64,000 nt of DNA, from positions 306,321 through 370,320 of the forward strand of contig CAJNYU010000038.1 in NCBI GenBank assembly GCA_905331475.1, read 5' to 3'. The notes below the pieces were generated by a model. The model saw only the letters and a program-made list of their open reading frames with translations, did no database searches and was not told where the DNA came from. Source of the DNA: Rotaria socialis (Eukaryota > Rotifera > Eurotatoria > Philodinida > Philodinidae). Position numbers and translations under genes: made by a program. Positions 1-12,400 of this stretch are shown piece by piece (position 1 is the first letter of the stretch; each line of letters starts with the position of its first letter).

Positions 1-2159
1 TCCACCATAACTTTAATAAACATTGTGTCGTCTCGAACGTATGGATTGCCTTCTTGTTGAATCATTGCCAATGGAAAGAATTTAGGTATACCACTAGCTA
101 TATTCATTTCTGATCGTGGTCTTTGAAAACTATTCGATTTAATATCTGGTCGAAATGAATCGATGATGTGTCTTTGCTGAGGTGTTTGATCGTATAAACA
201 AAATGTGACTTTGTAATTGAAAGGAAACTTCAAGATGGCATCGTTTGGTCCACGCATTAAAACGAAAAATAAAGACATATGTGTACGTCGAGCATTTCCG
301 TCTCCATTTAAGTAAAGACGAGCTCGCATCTTATAGCCAGTTGGTGATGAATAAAATGGAGGCGAATAAATCGATGTTTGCCGTTCAGATTGTGCATCCG
401 CTAAAAAAATAATTCAATGAAAATATTCTATGAACCTTGACGATCTCTGTTTGGATCATAACGCATGATCAGGAATAATATAGCATTCTGATATGCCTTG
501 ATATATTCTAGTGAATTGTTCGGCTCTGGAATCCTTCTCTGACTACTTATTTATTTTTGAAATCTAAGATAAATTATAGTGGCATTATATGTACAACAAT
601 TATCTCGTCTAACAATAGTAACTATATATCTTACGGTATCATCAAGCATTGAAAAAGAAACTGCAAAACATTCTCCAAATCAATAATGTAACTTTCTCTT
701 GTTCTCAAAGTAAAGCAAAAATGTTGCCTAGTATTCCAAGACTGTTGTTCTCGGTGCTGCTGATGCTAAAATTAATTACACTGCCTACAAGTCTTTCAAT
801 TTATATGACAAATGTTACCCTATTTATTTGGTCAATAAATTTCAAATTATTATCTAGAAACAAACAGTCTAGCTTACTCATTTTTTCATTGAAGCTAACG
901 ATTTTCCATATCAATGTTGCATCGTAAGATACATATTGCAAATCGTCAATTTTTTGTTTTAATGATGCAACATCTTGTTGAAGAATCTCCTGATTAGGTT
1001 TGACACCATCAAGAAAAGAGCTTTGCTCTTGTACATTCAATTTAAGCGATCCAATATCTTGTGTCAACGATTCTATTGAACTTTGTAATTTGATTGATTC
1101 ACTACTAAGACGTTGTGTATCATCATTTAACGTTTGAATTCCACCAGCAAGAATGTTTATCGTTTCATAGATTTCTTGCATTTGTGAACTGATATTTTCA
1201 CTTGTAGTTGTCATCATTGTGCTAGAGGCACTCTGTCCATTATCAATATCCATGCCTAGAACTCGCTCGTGTGGTTCGTTGAGAGCTTTAGCTTCTAAAA
1301 GTCGTATTGCCTTAATTATTGCTTTTTGATGACTTTCAGTTAAATAATGTTCTGGTAATTCAGCTCGACAAACCTAAACAGATCGCACATATAAGTTCAC
1401 CTAATGATTCGTATTATTGAATGACAAAGATAATGGAACTATTCCATTTTAATAGAATATCTTTATCTTAATAATTGATTTTAGGTAAACCAACAAGAAT
1501 CAATCTCTAGTTTTGCTTTTATCAAATAAGTTCTTGGTTTCGTTAATACCAACTTACCGGTTCTGAGCAACCAAATTCTTTTAGCGGACAAGGTACAGTA
1601 ATTTTTGTGCATTCTTTTTGTTTGTGTTCTTCAAGTCTTGTTGTTGAATTGAATCTTTCTTTACAAAACTCACACATTGGATTAGGATGTGTACTTTTCA
1701 GATGTTCCTAAAATAATAATTTGAATCATATTCTCATTACAATTAAATAAATTATACTCTTTTTTACCTCGTAATCCTTAAATAAGCCATTCCATAGACA
1801 GAATGAACATATTATCAGTAGCGCTTTCATATCATTTTTAAAACCTCTATCTGGCATTATCTGTAAAAGAAACAAATTACTTTCTAAATAGAAAGAAAGT
1901 TTGATGATATTAACTTCGTTTTTCTGTGTCTGTTCCGAACACTCTGTACATTGAATTACAGGCCTTGATGGAAAAAAAATTCAATATTACAATGAACTCA
2001 AGAATTTCTTTTTACATACCCTTCAGCATTTTCTATGCAAGTTTTACATTGCCGATGTCCACACGAAAGTTGACATGGTTCTCGTAAAATCAGATTGCAT
2101 AGCCGACAAATGAACGATCCATTGATAGTATCTCTGTTTCTTGCGTCAAAACCAACCAT
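1..2159 (-). CDS. RING/zinc-finger TRAF-like protein with MATH domain (3' end outside window)
   Basis: The architecture is that of a TRAF-family E3/adaptor of receptor signalling. Exons read on the minus strand: 2159-2020 and 1963-1915 (RING finger: C-x2-C near the start, then a CGHRQCKTC core and a final C-x2-C), 1860-1768 and 1707-1558 (TRAF-type zinc finger with C-x2-C and H/C spacing), 1373-878 (coiled coil ending in a WKI motif that opens the MATH/TRAF-C domain), and 400-1 (MATH domain core, with SPPFYSSPTGYKMRARLYLNG-like and MRGPNDA-like motifs). All splice sites are GT-AG with matching phase; one intron is only about 51 nt. The C-terminus lies beyond position 1. The start at the ATG at 2159 is a choice: a splice acceptor lies just upstream, so a further 5' exon is possible. 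A 5'-truncated second copy lies at 15620-17772. Confidence 0.85.
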
Positions 2160-4207
2160 AATTGGGTAATACTGTAAAGTAAAAATGTGTTACGAAAACT
2201 AATTGGTGAGCTTACATTCGGATGTTTTTTTGTATTCTTTTCAATTTTATTTTCATCAATCGAATGTAATTTCGAATCTAAACATAATCAAACTTTTTTC
2301 TCGCGCAATCGAAAAATAGGTAGAGATACTACAGCATCGTCATGTTCACATAACTTAGTACATGGTTGCGCTTGTGGGCAGTCTGATATGAACGTGAAAG
2401 AAATTTTGGAAAACAATAGCAGAAAAGAATCCATGTTAGAATAATTTTGCTTTAGTTTAAGTTTCAAGTTTTCGTGTGCTAATCAATGTGAGAAATAAAA
2501 TAAAAACTACTTTTTAATAGAGGTTTCCTTTTGTATTCCTAGAAATCAACACTTTAACTTCGTGTACATTAGATTCCAATTAAAAACGCTGCATATAAAA
2601 TTACAATCTTCCTTGAAGACAGTATTTCGAATTTCATAATGTAGTCACGTCAGTTTTATTAGCTGTAATATTTTCTTTAAAACAAAAAAAAGATCTTGCA
2701 CGACCACCAGAAAAAAATAAAGATTGTATTTATGAATAAATAAATGTGTGTTCCAACTTAGTCCTCATTTTATCAACGAATCAGATACGAACAACGTAGA
2801 GTTGAATCTAACTTCATAATTGATTGGTGGCTTTTGGCACCAATAGATTTATTGCGCTTTAGTAGATGAAGAATATTATTTTTGCTTTTAGAAAAGCACA
2901 TTGACTCCCGCAGTTCAACTTGAACACGAAAAAAAATCCCTTCAATGTGAAGTATGATTTTAGGTATGTGTCTTGTTCAACTTTTTATCTACAGTTATAA
3001 CACAAATGTTTAATCAGTGAAAAACGTTAGGGATCGATAACAATGGAAAGTATATTATAAGAAACAGCCTTCAAGTTTCACGAAAGCGTACATCAACTTT
3101 TTTCTAAGAATAATTTAAAGTGTTTGAACTTATTATCTTTCTAACAATAGAAATAATAAGAAAAAATGAATGAAAACAAATTATTTGATGCTCCAAGTAA
3201 AATAACAAGTTTTAAATGTTTCTACTTAATTTTAAGCACAAAAGTGGCCTGATAAATATTTTTCTACTTTTAGGATTGCTTGTGAAAGTAGCGGATCGGA
3301 CATCACAAATAAGGATGCCATTATTTACATTTATTTCGATTGAATCTGATTCTGAACAAAATGATACACAAACGAATCTAATAGAACAAAATACTAAAAC
3401 TTTCTTGTAGCATTATTACAAAGCCCTCAATTTCAATAACTTTAAAAACAACTAGCAAAAGATAGGCAAGAAGAAATGATCTTGAGTTCATAAACAATTG
3501 TGTATCATAGATATTAAAGATGGCAAGATATTTATTAGAGTGGGACAATGGACAAAGAGCATGTATATGGGTGTGGGTGTGGGTGTGTGGGTGTGGGTTA
3601 CAGAACACAGCACAGAGCCAAATTCACGCACAACCACGCACACACACCCACACCCTGATGGTTGGAAAGTACCAATTTGTGGAGGTCTTTACTTTTCATG
3701 ATTAAAAATTTTTTCGTAGTAGAATCTGAAAAAAACGCCTACATAGTCTTGTAGAGAATTGAACGGGGAATCTTTTGGAATAAAATTTTGATCGATTGGG
3801 TGAAAACCGGTGGAGTTATAGACAAAATAAAAAAAGTCCGGTTCTTTATGCGCCACCAGTTACTTTCTAGAGACTAGAATGCTACTGAAAAATTATTCAA
3901 TCCGAATAAATGAGAACTAGAGAAGATTATGAGATCTGTAGTCTTTTCAGTCTATCGGTATCGGTTAGAAGAAATAAAATAAAAAATATGTTTATTTGTG
4001 CTGTCTTACTTTGCATGCGATGGATCGGATTGCTATCATGTAACTAAGAAAAATATTCATATGTCAAAATATTCTCTATGACTAATTAGCTTCCTAGGAA
4101 AACACCTTTGTGTATATAATGTTTTCTTTTCTGGTTTCATAAATATTTAACATGTGCTACTTTATCAACAAATGAATCATTTATTGCTTCAACTTTTACC
4201 AACCATT
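2160..4207. other. Intergenic stretch, no supported gene
   Basis: AT-rich sequence with only short unsupported reading frames. A minus-strand frame of about 48 codons near 2290-2435 could be an upstream exon of the TRAF-like gene, but no splice match was established. The only structured feature is the telomere-like hairpin at 3569-3655. Confidence 0.5.
3569..3655. repeat. Telomere-like inverted repeat: (GTGGGT)n arm, spacer, (CACCCA)n arm
   Basis: The left arm (3569-3599) is GTGTGGG-type repeat. The right arm (about 3630-3655) is its complement, CACACACCCACACCC. A roughly 30-nt spacer separates them. The unit matches TGTGGG, which I recall as the bdelloid telomere repeat. Similar structures occur at 4406-4510, 7359-7648, 8781-8915, 15138-15204, 19435-19542, 35665-35832 and 37608-37653. 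Confidence 0.75.
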
Positions 4208-4530
4208 ATTCACCCCATCGTTAAGAGTGTGTGAGAGTGTGAGTGGGAAACATATGTCGGAGTTGACTCCAAAATGCAGTTGCTTTTAAAAGGTAACTAC
4301 TTGTCTTTAAAATTCAAGAGTCAACTGGGATGTAGCTAGTTGACTCTTCAATTTTAAATACAATTAGTTGGCATTAAAATCAACTGGATGGAGCTAGTTG
4401 ACTTGAGGGTGTGGGTGTGGGCGTGGGTAAGACTCAAAATCATACCCACACTCCACACCCACCCACCCACACCGACACCGACACCCACACCCACACCCAC
4501 ACCCACACTCCGACATATACACCAACACCC
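4208..4530. repeat. Composite inverted-repeat element with telomere-like core
   Basis: The outer parts carry inverted copies of CATATGTCGGAG (4251 onward, and its complement near 4508-4520). The interior carries two copies of a palindromic unit, TCAACTGG(G)ATG..AGCTAGTTGACT, at about 4320-4347 and 4379-4403. Next come a GTGGGT arm (4406-4428), the core TAAGACTCAAAATCA, and a long CACCCA arm (4443-4510). The same core flanked by the same arms recurs at 19435-19542, so this is a dispersed element, not chance low complexity. Confidence 0.7.
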
Positions 4531-4850
4531 AAAATATCATGGAAGTTTCATTACACTTCCTATATTAAATAGCACATGGCAAAAAAAGCACATGGTATGA
4601 GTCAATACCGACTGATTGGTTGGTTTTGGACCTACATATGCTCCTCCTATTTTTCATTGCATGTAGTAGTTGAAAGAATAGACGGAAGCATGTATGAAAA
4701 AAGAATCGTGCAATAGCAGATAAAAATAAAATAATGCGCCATTGAAACATTTTCTATTCATTTACTTTCATTTTCATTTTCATTTTTCTAAAATCTTTGT
4801 TTATTCTTTTGTTATTTCTTTGAAATTTGATTTCGGTATTTAATATAATC

Positions 4851-7195
4851 ATGACAAACAATATTGCTTTGAATACTGAAAAATCTCCGTTACTTGGTCA
4901 TCAATTATTGACCGACGAGAATAATTCTGTTCGACACATTTTACAGAATAAAGAAGAGAAACCCTATTTATCATATTTTAAATTATCATCAGATGATAAT
5001 CGAAATATTAATTTAACAAATTTTCAAGATCCATTCTTCTATGAGCAACCATTAGATTTTAACTATCATAGATTAATGCCAGCTGTAATTCTATCAGAAA
5101 ATGAAATAGGTTTTCGGCAATATTATAAAGAAAATTCTTTATCATCACATCGAAATGGCATAGAAAGAAGTGAATCAATTTCTCGAAAACATATGAAACC
5201 AATGAAAACTAATCAGAAAATAATAAAAAGAAAGGAGATAAAGAAAAAAAGATCTGTCGAAAACGAAAACCGAAAAAACTGCAAAAATAAAAACGCTCAC
5301 AGAAATTATTTTAAACAATATGAACATAAGGTTATGTTTTCTAAGGCAAAAAAAATTCAACAAGAATTATTATCAAAACGAAAGAAGAAACTATCAAAAC
5401 AACATATTCGATCGAAGAAAAAATCTATATTAAAAGGAAATACCAGCAGAACTAGCAATCAAAAAAAATCATCTCGTCAATCTTTGACTTCAACATTTAA
5501 AAGAAGTCGTTCATTAACTCGATCCAAAGCAGGAAAAAAACGTAGTAAAAACGCACTTCGGTCAAATGCAAATCGAGCTTTATCTAATTTTCGTAAAATA
5601 TCAAATAAAGTCAAAGATGAAACAAGTCTATTAACTCTTAATCCAAATTTACGATTGAATAATCATCAGATGATGAAAAGTAAGTCAAAAACAAAACAAA
5701 AGTTTACTTTTAAGTTTTCGAATTTAAAACATGTGAAGATTTTTTCTTTGTTTTATTTCGAATATGGAAAGAGCTAAAATAGCTCTCTGAACTAGGTCCA
5801 AAATTTTCAAAACTAAAATAAGTTTGTTTTATCTGGTTTGCTATGCCAATAGTCATGCCATATATCGAATTTACTTGAGTCTTGAAAGTATGACGTTCGT
5901 TTTTCTCATTTTATTTTGACTATTTTGTTCTATGAGAGAAAGAATGAAACATACTGCCGTAAAACAAGAAATACTAAAAGTGTAGTTGGCAGCAACTCAC
6001 TTGATTACGTACAGGAATGAAAAAGATGTGTGATATATGTAGCTAGAGATTAAATAATTGCTATTGAGTATAAATAGACATCTCTCTGATTATTTTGTTG
6101 TTCTATTGCTATGAGACTAATTTAAAAAACACAAATTTGTTAAGAAAGCGTAGGTTTTGTTTTAGTAACAAACAAAGTAGAGAATCAGACGCCTACTAAC
6201 ACATTAGCGTCACCCTGCCTACGTTCACAGACGATTGAACAAGCGCACCCGTATGTTGCACACAATCAAAATTTATTCAGAGAAAAATCTCTTCGGTCAA
6301 AATTCAATTTAACTCAAGTAGAATCATTGAAATCAAAGAAAACAAAACAAAAAATTCCTATTTGCTCAAAACTTAATAAAAAATTGTCAAAAACTGTGCG
6401 CCATTATCGAAAATCTCAATGTGGAAGATACAAAACACAATCTTCTCAATGTAAATCAAAGACATCAAGTAAGATGCACTGGATCTAATCTAAAGCAATA
6501 ATAAACAAAATGTTCTAAAAGGAAATAAAATTCTTAAGTTAGTTCTTCATAACTATAAAAAAAAGCAGCTGTTAGCGCTACTCCTGTAAGACTGAAACGA
6601 GAATAGCGACATCCATGTTTTAAATAGTGATCGTGAGTTCATTTCATCTTATTCACTTTAAGGTATCCTCTTGGTTTCTTTCTTCTTACAATAATGCACT
6701 AGTCATTTAGTCTATATATTGTAGTAAAACTTGATCTATATACTACAGTCCGTAGTTGTCATATCATGTTTTCATCACAGTTTTTATGAGTGTTTCAATT
6801 CTTATCGTATAGAGTTGAATCATTTTTTGTAAAAATATTATAAGAGTCATGTGACATCATTGAATGTTTTAGTAACAACTGCGCCAAATAATAGAAATGA
6901 TCGCAATAATGTAAAATTCATTGAAATGAAAATATCACCATCATTATCAACACTGAAAAATAGTTTAAATGAAAATATCTCGTCAATATCAACAATAATG
7001 CCCTTAACAAAGAATAATGTACAATTAACGAGTAAAAATAATAACAGACGCGCTTGTAAAAATAAACACACACGAAATATTTTGGGATCAACACAGTCAG
7101 AACGAAGACTAATGACGATAACAGGTACTGGAATGATTCTTCGTTCAAAAAACATTTTGAGAAATGGACTTAATCTGATGCAGCGAAAAAACTGA
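4851..7195 (+). CDS. Lysine/serine-rich basic protein, three exons, function unknown
   Basis: I do not recognise this gene. Three exons join in phase by GT-AG introns: 4851-5679, 6208-6468 and 6873-7195 (TGA). Together they total 1413 nt, or 470 residues. The first about 110 residues are mixed and contain a PLLGHQLLTDE-like stretch. The rest is dominated by Lys, Arg, Ser and Asn, with KKKR and SRSLTRSK-type clusters that resemble nuclear or nucleic-acid-binding low-complexity proteins. There is no signal peptide, membrane segment or known domain. The start is the first ATG; an open frame extends 24 nt upstream without an ATG. Phase agreement across both introns is the main support that it is one gene. 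Nuclear localisation is inferred from composition only. Confidence 0.6.
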
Positions 7196-8359
7196 TAACG
7201 GCATGGTATTAATCAAAATATTTGTGTTTGCCTTTTATTAGTATATGACATATAAATTACTTCAAATATTTGGTTTGAATCAAAAGAAAAGTTTTTTTCC
7301 AAGGCAAATATTTGACCAAGATATTTTATCATGTTTCACTTGAGCAAAGATATTTTGAGAGTGTGGGTGTAGGTGTTTCTTATTGCTTTTTTGAAATCAT
7401 TAAGATTTTCTAAATTTTGTTTTGGTAGCTGTGATTGGAACTACGTTTCACGTAACTAGCTGATTAAAAGACCGATTTTTCAGTTTAATTTTATTTCTAG
7501 TTCTGTTCTATTTTTCGTAACGCCATGTGCAATACGAAAATATGATATTCATTATCGTATATCCAATACGCTGTAATTTACTCTCAGCTATTTTAATGTT
7601 CAAAAGAATAAATAGTTTACAGCTACATCCATATCCAAACTCACACTCCTGGTTAGGATGCCAGATGTAGTTAATTAATCAATTCGTTAATAAATTAGCT
7701 AGTCAGGATGAAATTATATTCCTAGAATGGATCGTATTTGATTCGGTATTTTTCGGTTAACAATGTATTCGACTAAGATAGAATCGGCGAAAATAATTGT
7801 CGGGGAAGTTAAAGTTGGCGAAAAATACAGTTCGACGAAAATGAAATTTACCGTTATTTCAACAATGCATTCAATACTAAATTGTTTGAAAGAAGAAGTG
7901 TTTCAATTTTGTTCACTAATGATTGCGCATATGATTGAACGATGTTCGATGGGCCCGTCCGTATTTTTACATTACTGAGATTTTCAGTTTATATTTGATT
8001 GTTTAATATATTTTCGATGTTGTTTTTTCCCCACTTGCAACCAGCTTAAAACAATCATTTAGTATTGATGTACAGAAATGGTTACGAGTGGACGTCATTG
8101 TAAATAGGCTTGACAAAAATTTCACCTTCAAGGTAGTGAGCCCGAATTTGGCGTGAACTAAAGTTTATTCTCATTGAGCTTTCTCGAAAGGATCACAAAT
8201 CGACCGACAACCAAATGTTGGCTTTATCAGAGCAAGTTAGAGAGTCGGCTAAACCATGCACTTGAATGTCAGCAAGCAATACTGGTTGATTGGTTAGAAA
8301 AATCTAGTATTTTCGGCTAAAGACGTTGTCTGAATAATCTCACTTTTCTTGCAGAGACT

Positions 8360-8680
8360 ACTATTCCCAAGTCGAGCAATCCAACAGTGGGAACGAATCG
8401 GAATCCACTCAATCCGACTCGCATCCAATAGGATCTTATCGGATTTTGTCGAACCCTACAGAACTATCATCGGATTCCGGGCTCCGGATTCGAAGTTGGA
8501 TTCTCCGTGTTGGATTCCTATGAATTCCAAAGAAACATCCGTTGCATGTCATCGGAAGTTCAATGGGTTCCGACCAGTGGTACCGACGTCAATTCCTCGA
8601 CCTGGCATCCTATAAGATTCTGTCTGACGGTAGGACACTATCAAGTTCCTGTTGGATTCGATGTGGGGTTTCTCGACGTG
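8360..8680. repeat. GC-richer block of GGATTCC/CGGATT motifs
   Basis: Many imperfect copies of GGATTCC, TCGGATT and AATCCGA in both orientations stand out against the AT-rich background. The motif vocabulary is shared with the foldback element at 52487-52790, suggesting a decayed member of the same repeat family. Coding potential is not supported. Confidence 0.5.
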
Positions 8681-8780
8681 GGTTCTTGTACAGAAAATAC
8701 AATCGCGCATATAAGAAGACAGATTATAAAAGGATGGCGTAGTATGTGCTCTACGGTGTATGTGTGTGTAACTATGACTG

Positions 8781-8915
8781 TAGCTATAAGTGTGGGTATG
8801 CAGATGCCTGTTTGTGCGGCTGTATATGAAAACATGAACCTAGTTGGAACCAGCAATCCCAGTTACAACCTACGGCTACATATGCATCCAAACACACCCA
8901 CACCCACGCCCTCAC
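8781..8915. repeat. Telomere-like inverted repeat
   Basis: The left end AAGTGTGGGTATGCA (about 8788-8802) and the right end TGCATCCAAACACACCCACA (from about 8884) are near-complements around a spacer of about 80 nt. The right end runs into CCCACACCCACGCCC. It belongs to the same family as the other telomere-like hairpins in this window. Confidence 0.55.
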
Positions 8916-9143
8916 AAATATTATTCATTTTCTTCATTAATCATTGCACTTCTATTTCATTCAAATTATTTTCCTTTTAACATGCGCACTAATGACAACT
9001 AAAATCGTGTCTAAACAAGTCAGAAGTATTTCAATAAATAGTCTTCACAGACGAAAATTTCACTCATTTTATACCATACATGTGAAATTAACTCATTGTT
9101 ATTAAAGCAGCGAGAAAGCAAAATGATTAAATGGCTCACTTAC

Positions 9144-9282
9144 CACTTATTCGATCAACAGTATCCGTTAAGTGGTTGTTATGTTGGAATGGCACCAATA
9201 AAATATGAACGGATGATAATTGTAACAGGCTAGAGAAAAGTATAATAAAAAGACGTAAGAAGAAACATGTTCGACTACACAT
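9144..9282 (-). pseudogene. Orphan signal-peptide exon, copy A
   Basis: Reads MCSRTCFFLRLFIILF and onward, a clear signal peptide, then HILLVPFQHNNHLTDTVDRISG, ending at a GTAAGTGAG splice donor. It resembles the first exon of a secreted or ER-lumen protein (a glycosyltransferase start is one possibility, not demonstrated). No convincing downstream exon follows. A near-identical copy B is at 19605-19743. The homologous block spans 9084-9300; further homology to 9337-9425 is found at 17940-18030. Confidence 0.5.
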
Positions 9283-9429
9283 GATAGTGTTTACATCCAA
9301 GAAGTCATCCTTTCTTGGCAACTAGGTATCAGTTCCATCTGAACAATTTTCTCTATATCAACAACTTCTCTTATTTTATAAGGTAAAGTTCTATTAAAAA
9401 GATTATGAATAGTGTTCTACATGATATCC

Positions 9430-12400
9430 ATTGATCTGAGAGTGAGAGAAAAATCTTATAGTTGGAAGTTAATTAGCTAAATTTTCAACCAACATCTTTT
9501 CTCTTCAATTTGTTTTTTTTCGCAAGTATGCTATTAAAATTTCGATATATTCACAATCAATTTAAAATGTTTGATTAATTTTATCAAAATTAATTTCTGA
9601 TAAACGAAGGTCGCATTTTCATCTCAGAAATGTTTTTGAAAAAACATCGTCTAAGTTTTTCCATATGTGTAACTGACGATATACATATTGCCTGCATGAA
9701 AAGTATGAGTCTTATTGGCGATATTATATAAGTGAATTCTGTTTAAAATAGCTAGGTTGGTTTTTGTTAAAAATTAACGAAACATTCTTCAATAAAAGCC
9801 GTTTTATTATGATTTATCCTTAATTTACTACTGGAAAAATTGCAGTCAGATATATTCCGCGAAAGATTGTAGGTTAAAACATACTTACTTGAGTCTAGAA
9901 TAACCTGTTGATAGTTGGAATTTTTCATTAAAAAAACAGTTGGAAAATTCCCACCATTAGTCATCAAATTAACACATAAAAGCAGCAATAAAAAGCAAAA
10001 AACATCAAACTACAGAGCACGTGTTCCTTCGTTCTGTGGACACAATGAGAAGAGAGAGCAAACAAATAGTAATGAAACGATATTCTTTTTTTCAAAACGG
10101 TTAAGATTCTATTTTAAAGGTAAAAAGGAATCATAGTAATGTATGATAATTTATTATTTTTCTTCCGATTGGGACACGTATCTGAGACATGAAGAAACTT
10201 TCATACAAAAGTAATAGATCAATTATAGACATGCTGTAATTAGATGTTTTCTCTTATTGTTTATGGTGTTATATTTTTTATGCAGCACTCTAAATGTGAA
10301 TTGTTTTTCAGCGAAAAACAAATTTTTGTGTGTAATTTCCCTCAAGTAAAAATGGTAACATAGCAGGGCGTGGTGTGAGAATCTTCTATTCAGTCAGATC
10401 TTTTGTTTCTATATGTATTGCTTTTTAAAAGATTACTGTATTTTATGTCATGGTTTGCTATGCTTTCGATATTTTTGTCAGAACTGCGAAGAAACTTGCA
10501 AAAGAACTGATCTCAGTGGGTTTCTAATACACTTTTCCTTCTGAACTGCATTTCGCTGTTGTTCGACTGTTTTCAAAAGTGGAGAGTGCTAACCCTACGA
10601 CAAAAGTGTCTTATCTTAATTTTTTCATACCAACTGAACGAATAATGCTGAGAGTTCATCGACTTACTGTAATATGTTGTTAAGAAAAACTGTCTTTTGT
10701 TCGATTTTCTTCCAGAAAAACGGCAAATAGTGCTTTAAAGCATGATTTACAACTGGATTTGATGTGAACTTTTTGAATTTGATTGAAACTCGGGTATGTC
10801 TCAATTTTTGGTGGCAGATAACCCCACCAACCCTGTTAATCCCCCAGCACCTTGTTTTTCTTCCGTTCTTTTTTCCAAGTCATGATGTACGTCCGTTCTA
10901 TTGATATTCGTTATTTCATTTTTTCCAACTAAAATATTAACTGGCAGTCGAGGTGAAAAAATGTGTGAACTACTTTCTATCACAAACGACTCGTCAAAAG
11001 CGGAACTAACGTCTGGACTATTCATTGCAAATCCGCAGCATATGCTGTCAAATCTCAGGGCTTCGTCTTCTGAAAATCACGTCAAGGTATAAATACCTTT
11101 CACTATTAGTTGTTTTATGTAGATAATGTACTATAATTGCGACGTCTCATAAAAATAATAAAAGTAATATGAAATTATATATATATATATATACAGCATA
11201 TTTATAAACGTGCACAAATTTCATTTCTTAACGTCGTAGTCATTTATGCGATGTTAGGATTTGCGTATATACAATTCTTTAACGTCATGTCACAAGCTAT
11301 ATTAAATAAAACGGCGACATAATCATGTAATCAAACATTAAAATAGCATTCAATGTTTATATCGTCACATGCATCCGCGATTCACGCAATGGAGATGTAT
11401 CATTGATAAATTCTTCGAAACATGAGTTGATTGCCTATTGACTATTTATCTAATGATTCCACTGATGATGCATGAAATATTATTATTATTATAAACTTTC
11501 ACAATATTAAAATCTCTGATTTGGCCATAGGTTCTACAGATATTTCAATAAAAAAGGTGTTATATCCCAGTTCGATGATTCCGGTCTCCAGATCCTTTCG
11601 GAACCGGTCTGAAAACGGCTTCTTTCCGGTGATTTCCCACCGGTTCCCTAGTCTTTCCCGCCGGGTCGTGCAGGAAAATCAATAGGAAGTGGAAGTAGTA
11701 TTCCACCCGGAAAAAACCGTTCCATAAACCCTTAACTTTCTCGCAAATCCAGTCATAGAAAACTCTAAGGAACATACAATGATCCTAAAGGAACAGGGAG
11801 GATGAAATCAGGAATGTCAGCGGAAATTCACATCCAAAACGGAAAAGTAAAGGATACTGATGGGGAAAACCGGAAGCACAACGTAACCCACGATTCTGCA
11901 TCCTGAAACAAATATGAAAGATTTACGAAGATCACTAGAGATCTTTATTGTGACTACCTTAGTCATAGGGTATTTCTGTGATTAGAAGATTCAGATCGAT
12001 AGAAAATCATATTCTAAGATTTTTCCGCGAAGAAACGCTGTAATTCGAGCTTGTTGTAAGCCCGAAATCATGATTTTACTAATAAAAATCTTTGAAGATG
12101 ATTTGTTCTATTTACCTTAATTATATGATATTCTGCTGATGGAGAGTATGACACTGATTGTAAATGTTATTCAAGGAAGATGAATAACAAGTCCAAAGTC
12201 CGATGTCGATTCTTATTTTCAATTATCATCGATTAAAATCAGAAATGGGGTTGAAATGATTTTGAGAAAGTTTTCGTATAAAAAAAGTATGCGAAGTGTT
12301 ACCTGTGACTTATCTGAACAGATGTGTTCCGCATTTCGGGTTGGAACTTTGAATTTTCACTCATGTGGGTAGATTGGTGATATTCAGGGTGTTCATGTGT

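Larger units (their letters stand above)
7196..9083. other. Intergenic, repeat-bearing, no supported gene
   Basis: Contains the weak inverted pair of telomere-like ends at 7359-7375 and 7623-7648, a GC-richer block with repeated GGATTCC/CGGATT motifs at about 8360-8680, and another telomere-like inverted pair at 8781-8915. Open frames here are short and overlap in several frames, as expected of repeats. Confidence 0.5.

Noticed and set aside
3378..3705. Overlapping frames with His/Thr/Pro or Gly/Val/Trp repeats
   Set aside because: They are translations of the GTGGGT/CACCCA hairpin and vanish outside it.
8349..8980. Three overlapping plus-strand frames of 66-157 codons
   Set aside because: Frames overlap in different phases within a GC-richer repeat block and show no domain or splice logic.
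9767..9988. Minus-strand frame resembling a signal peptide with a GTAAGTATG donor
   Set aside because: No ATG opens the frame and a stop lies just upstream; no downstream exon found.
10801..11092. Opposing frames of 60-75 codons
   Set aside because: Mutually overlapping on both strands, without homology or splice context.
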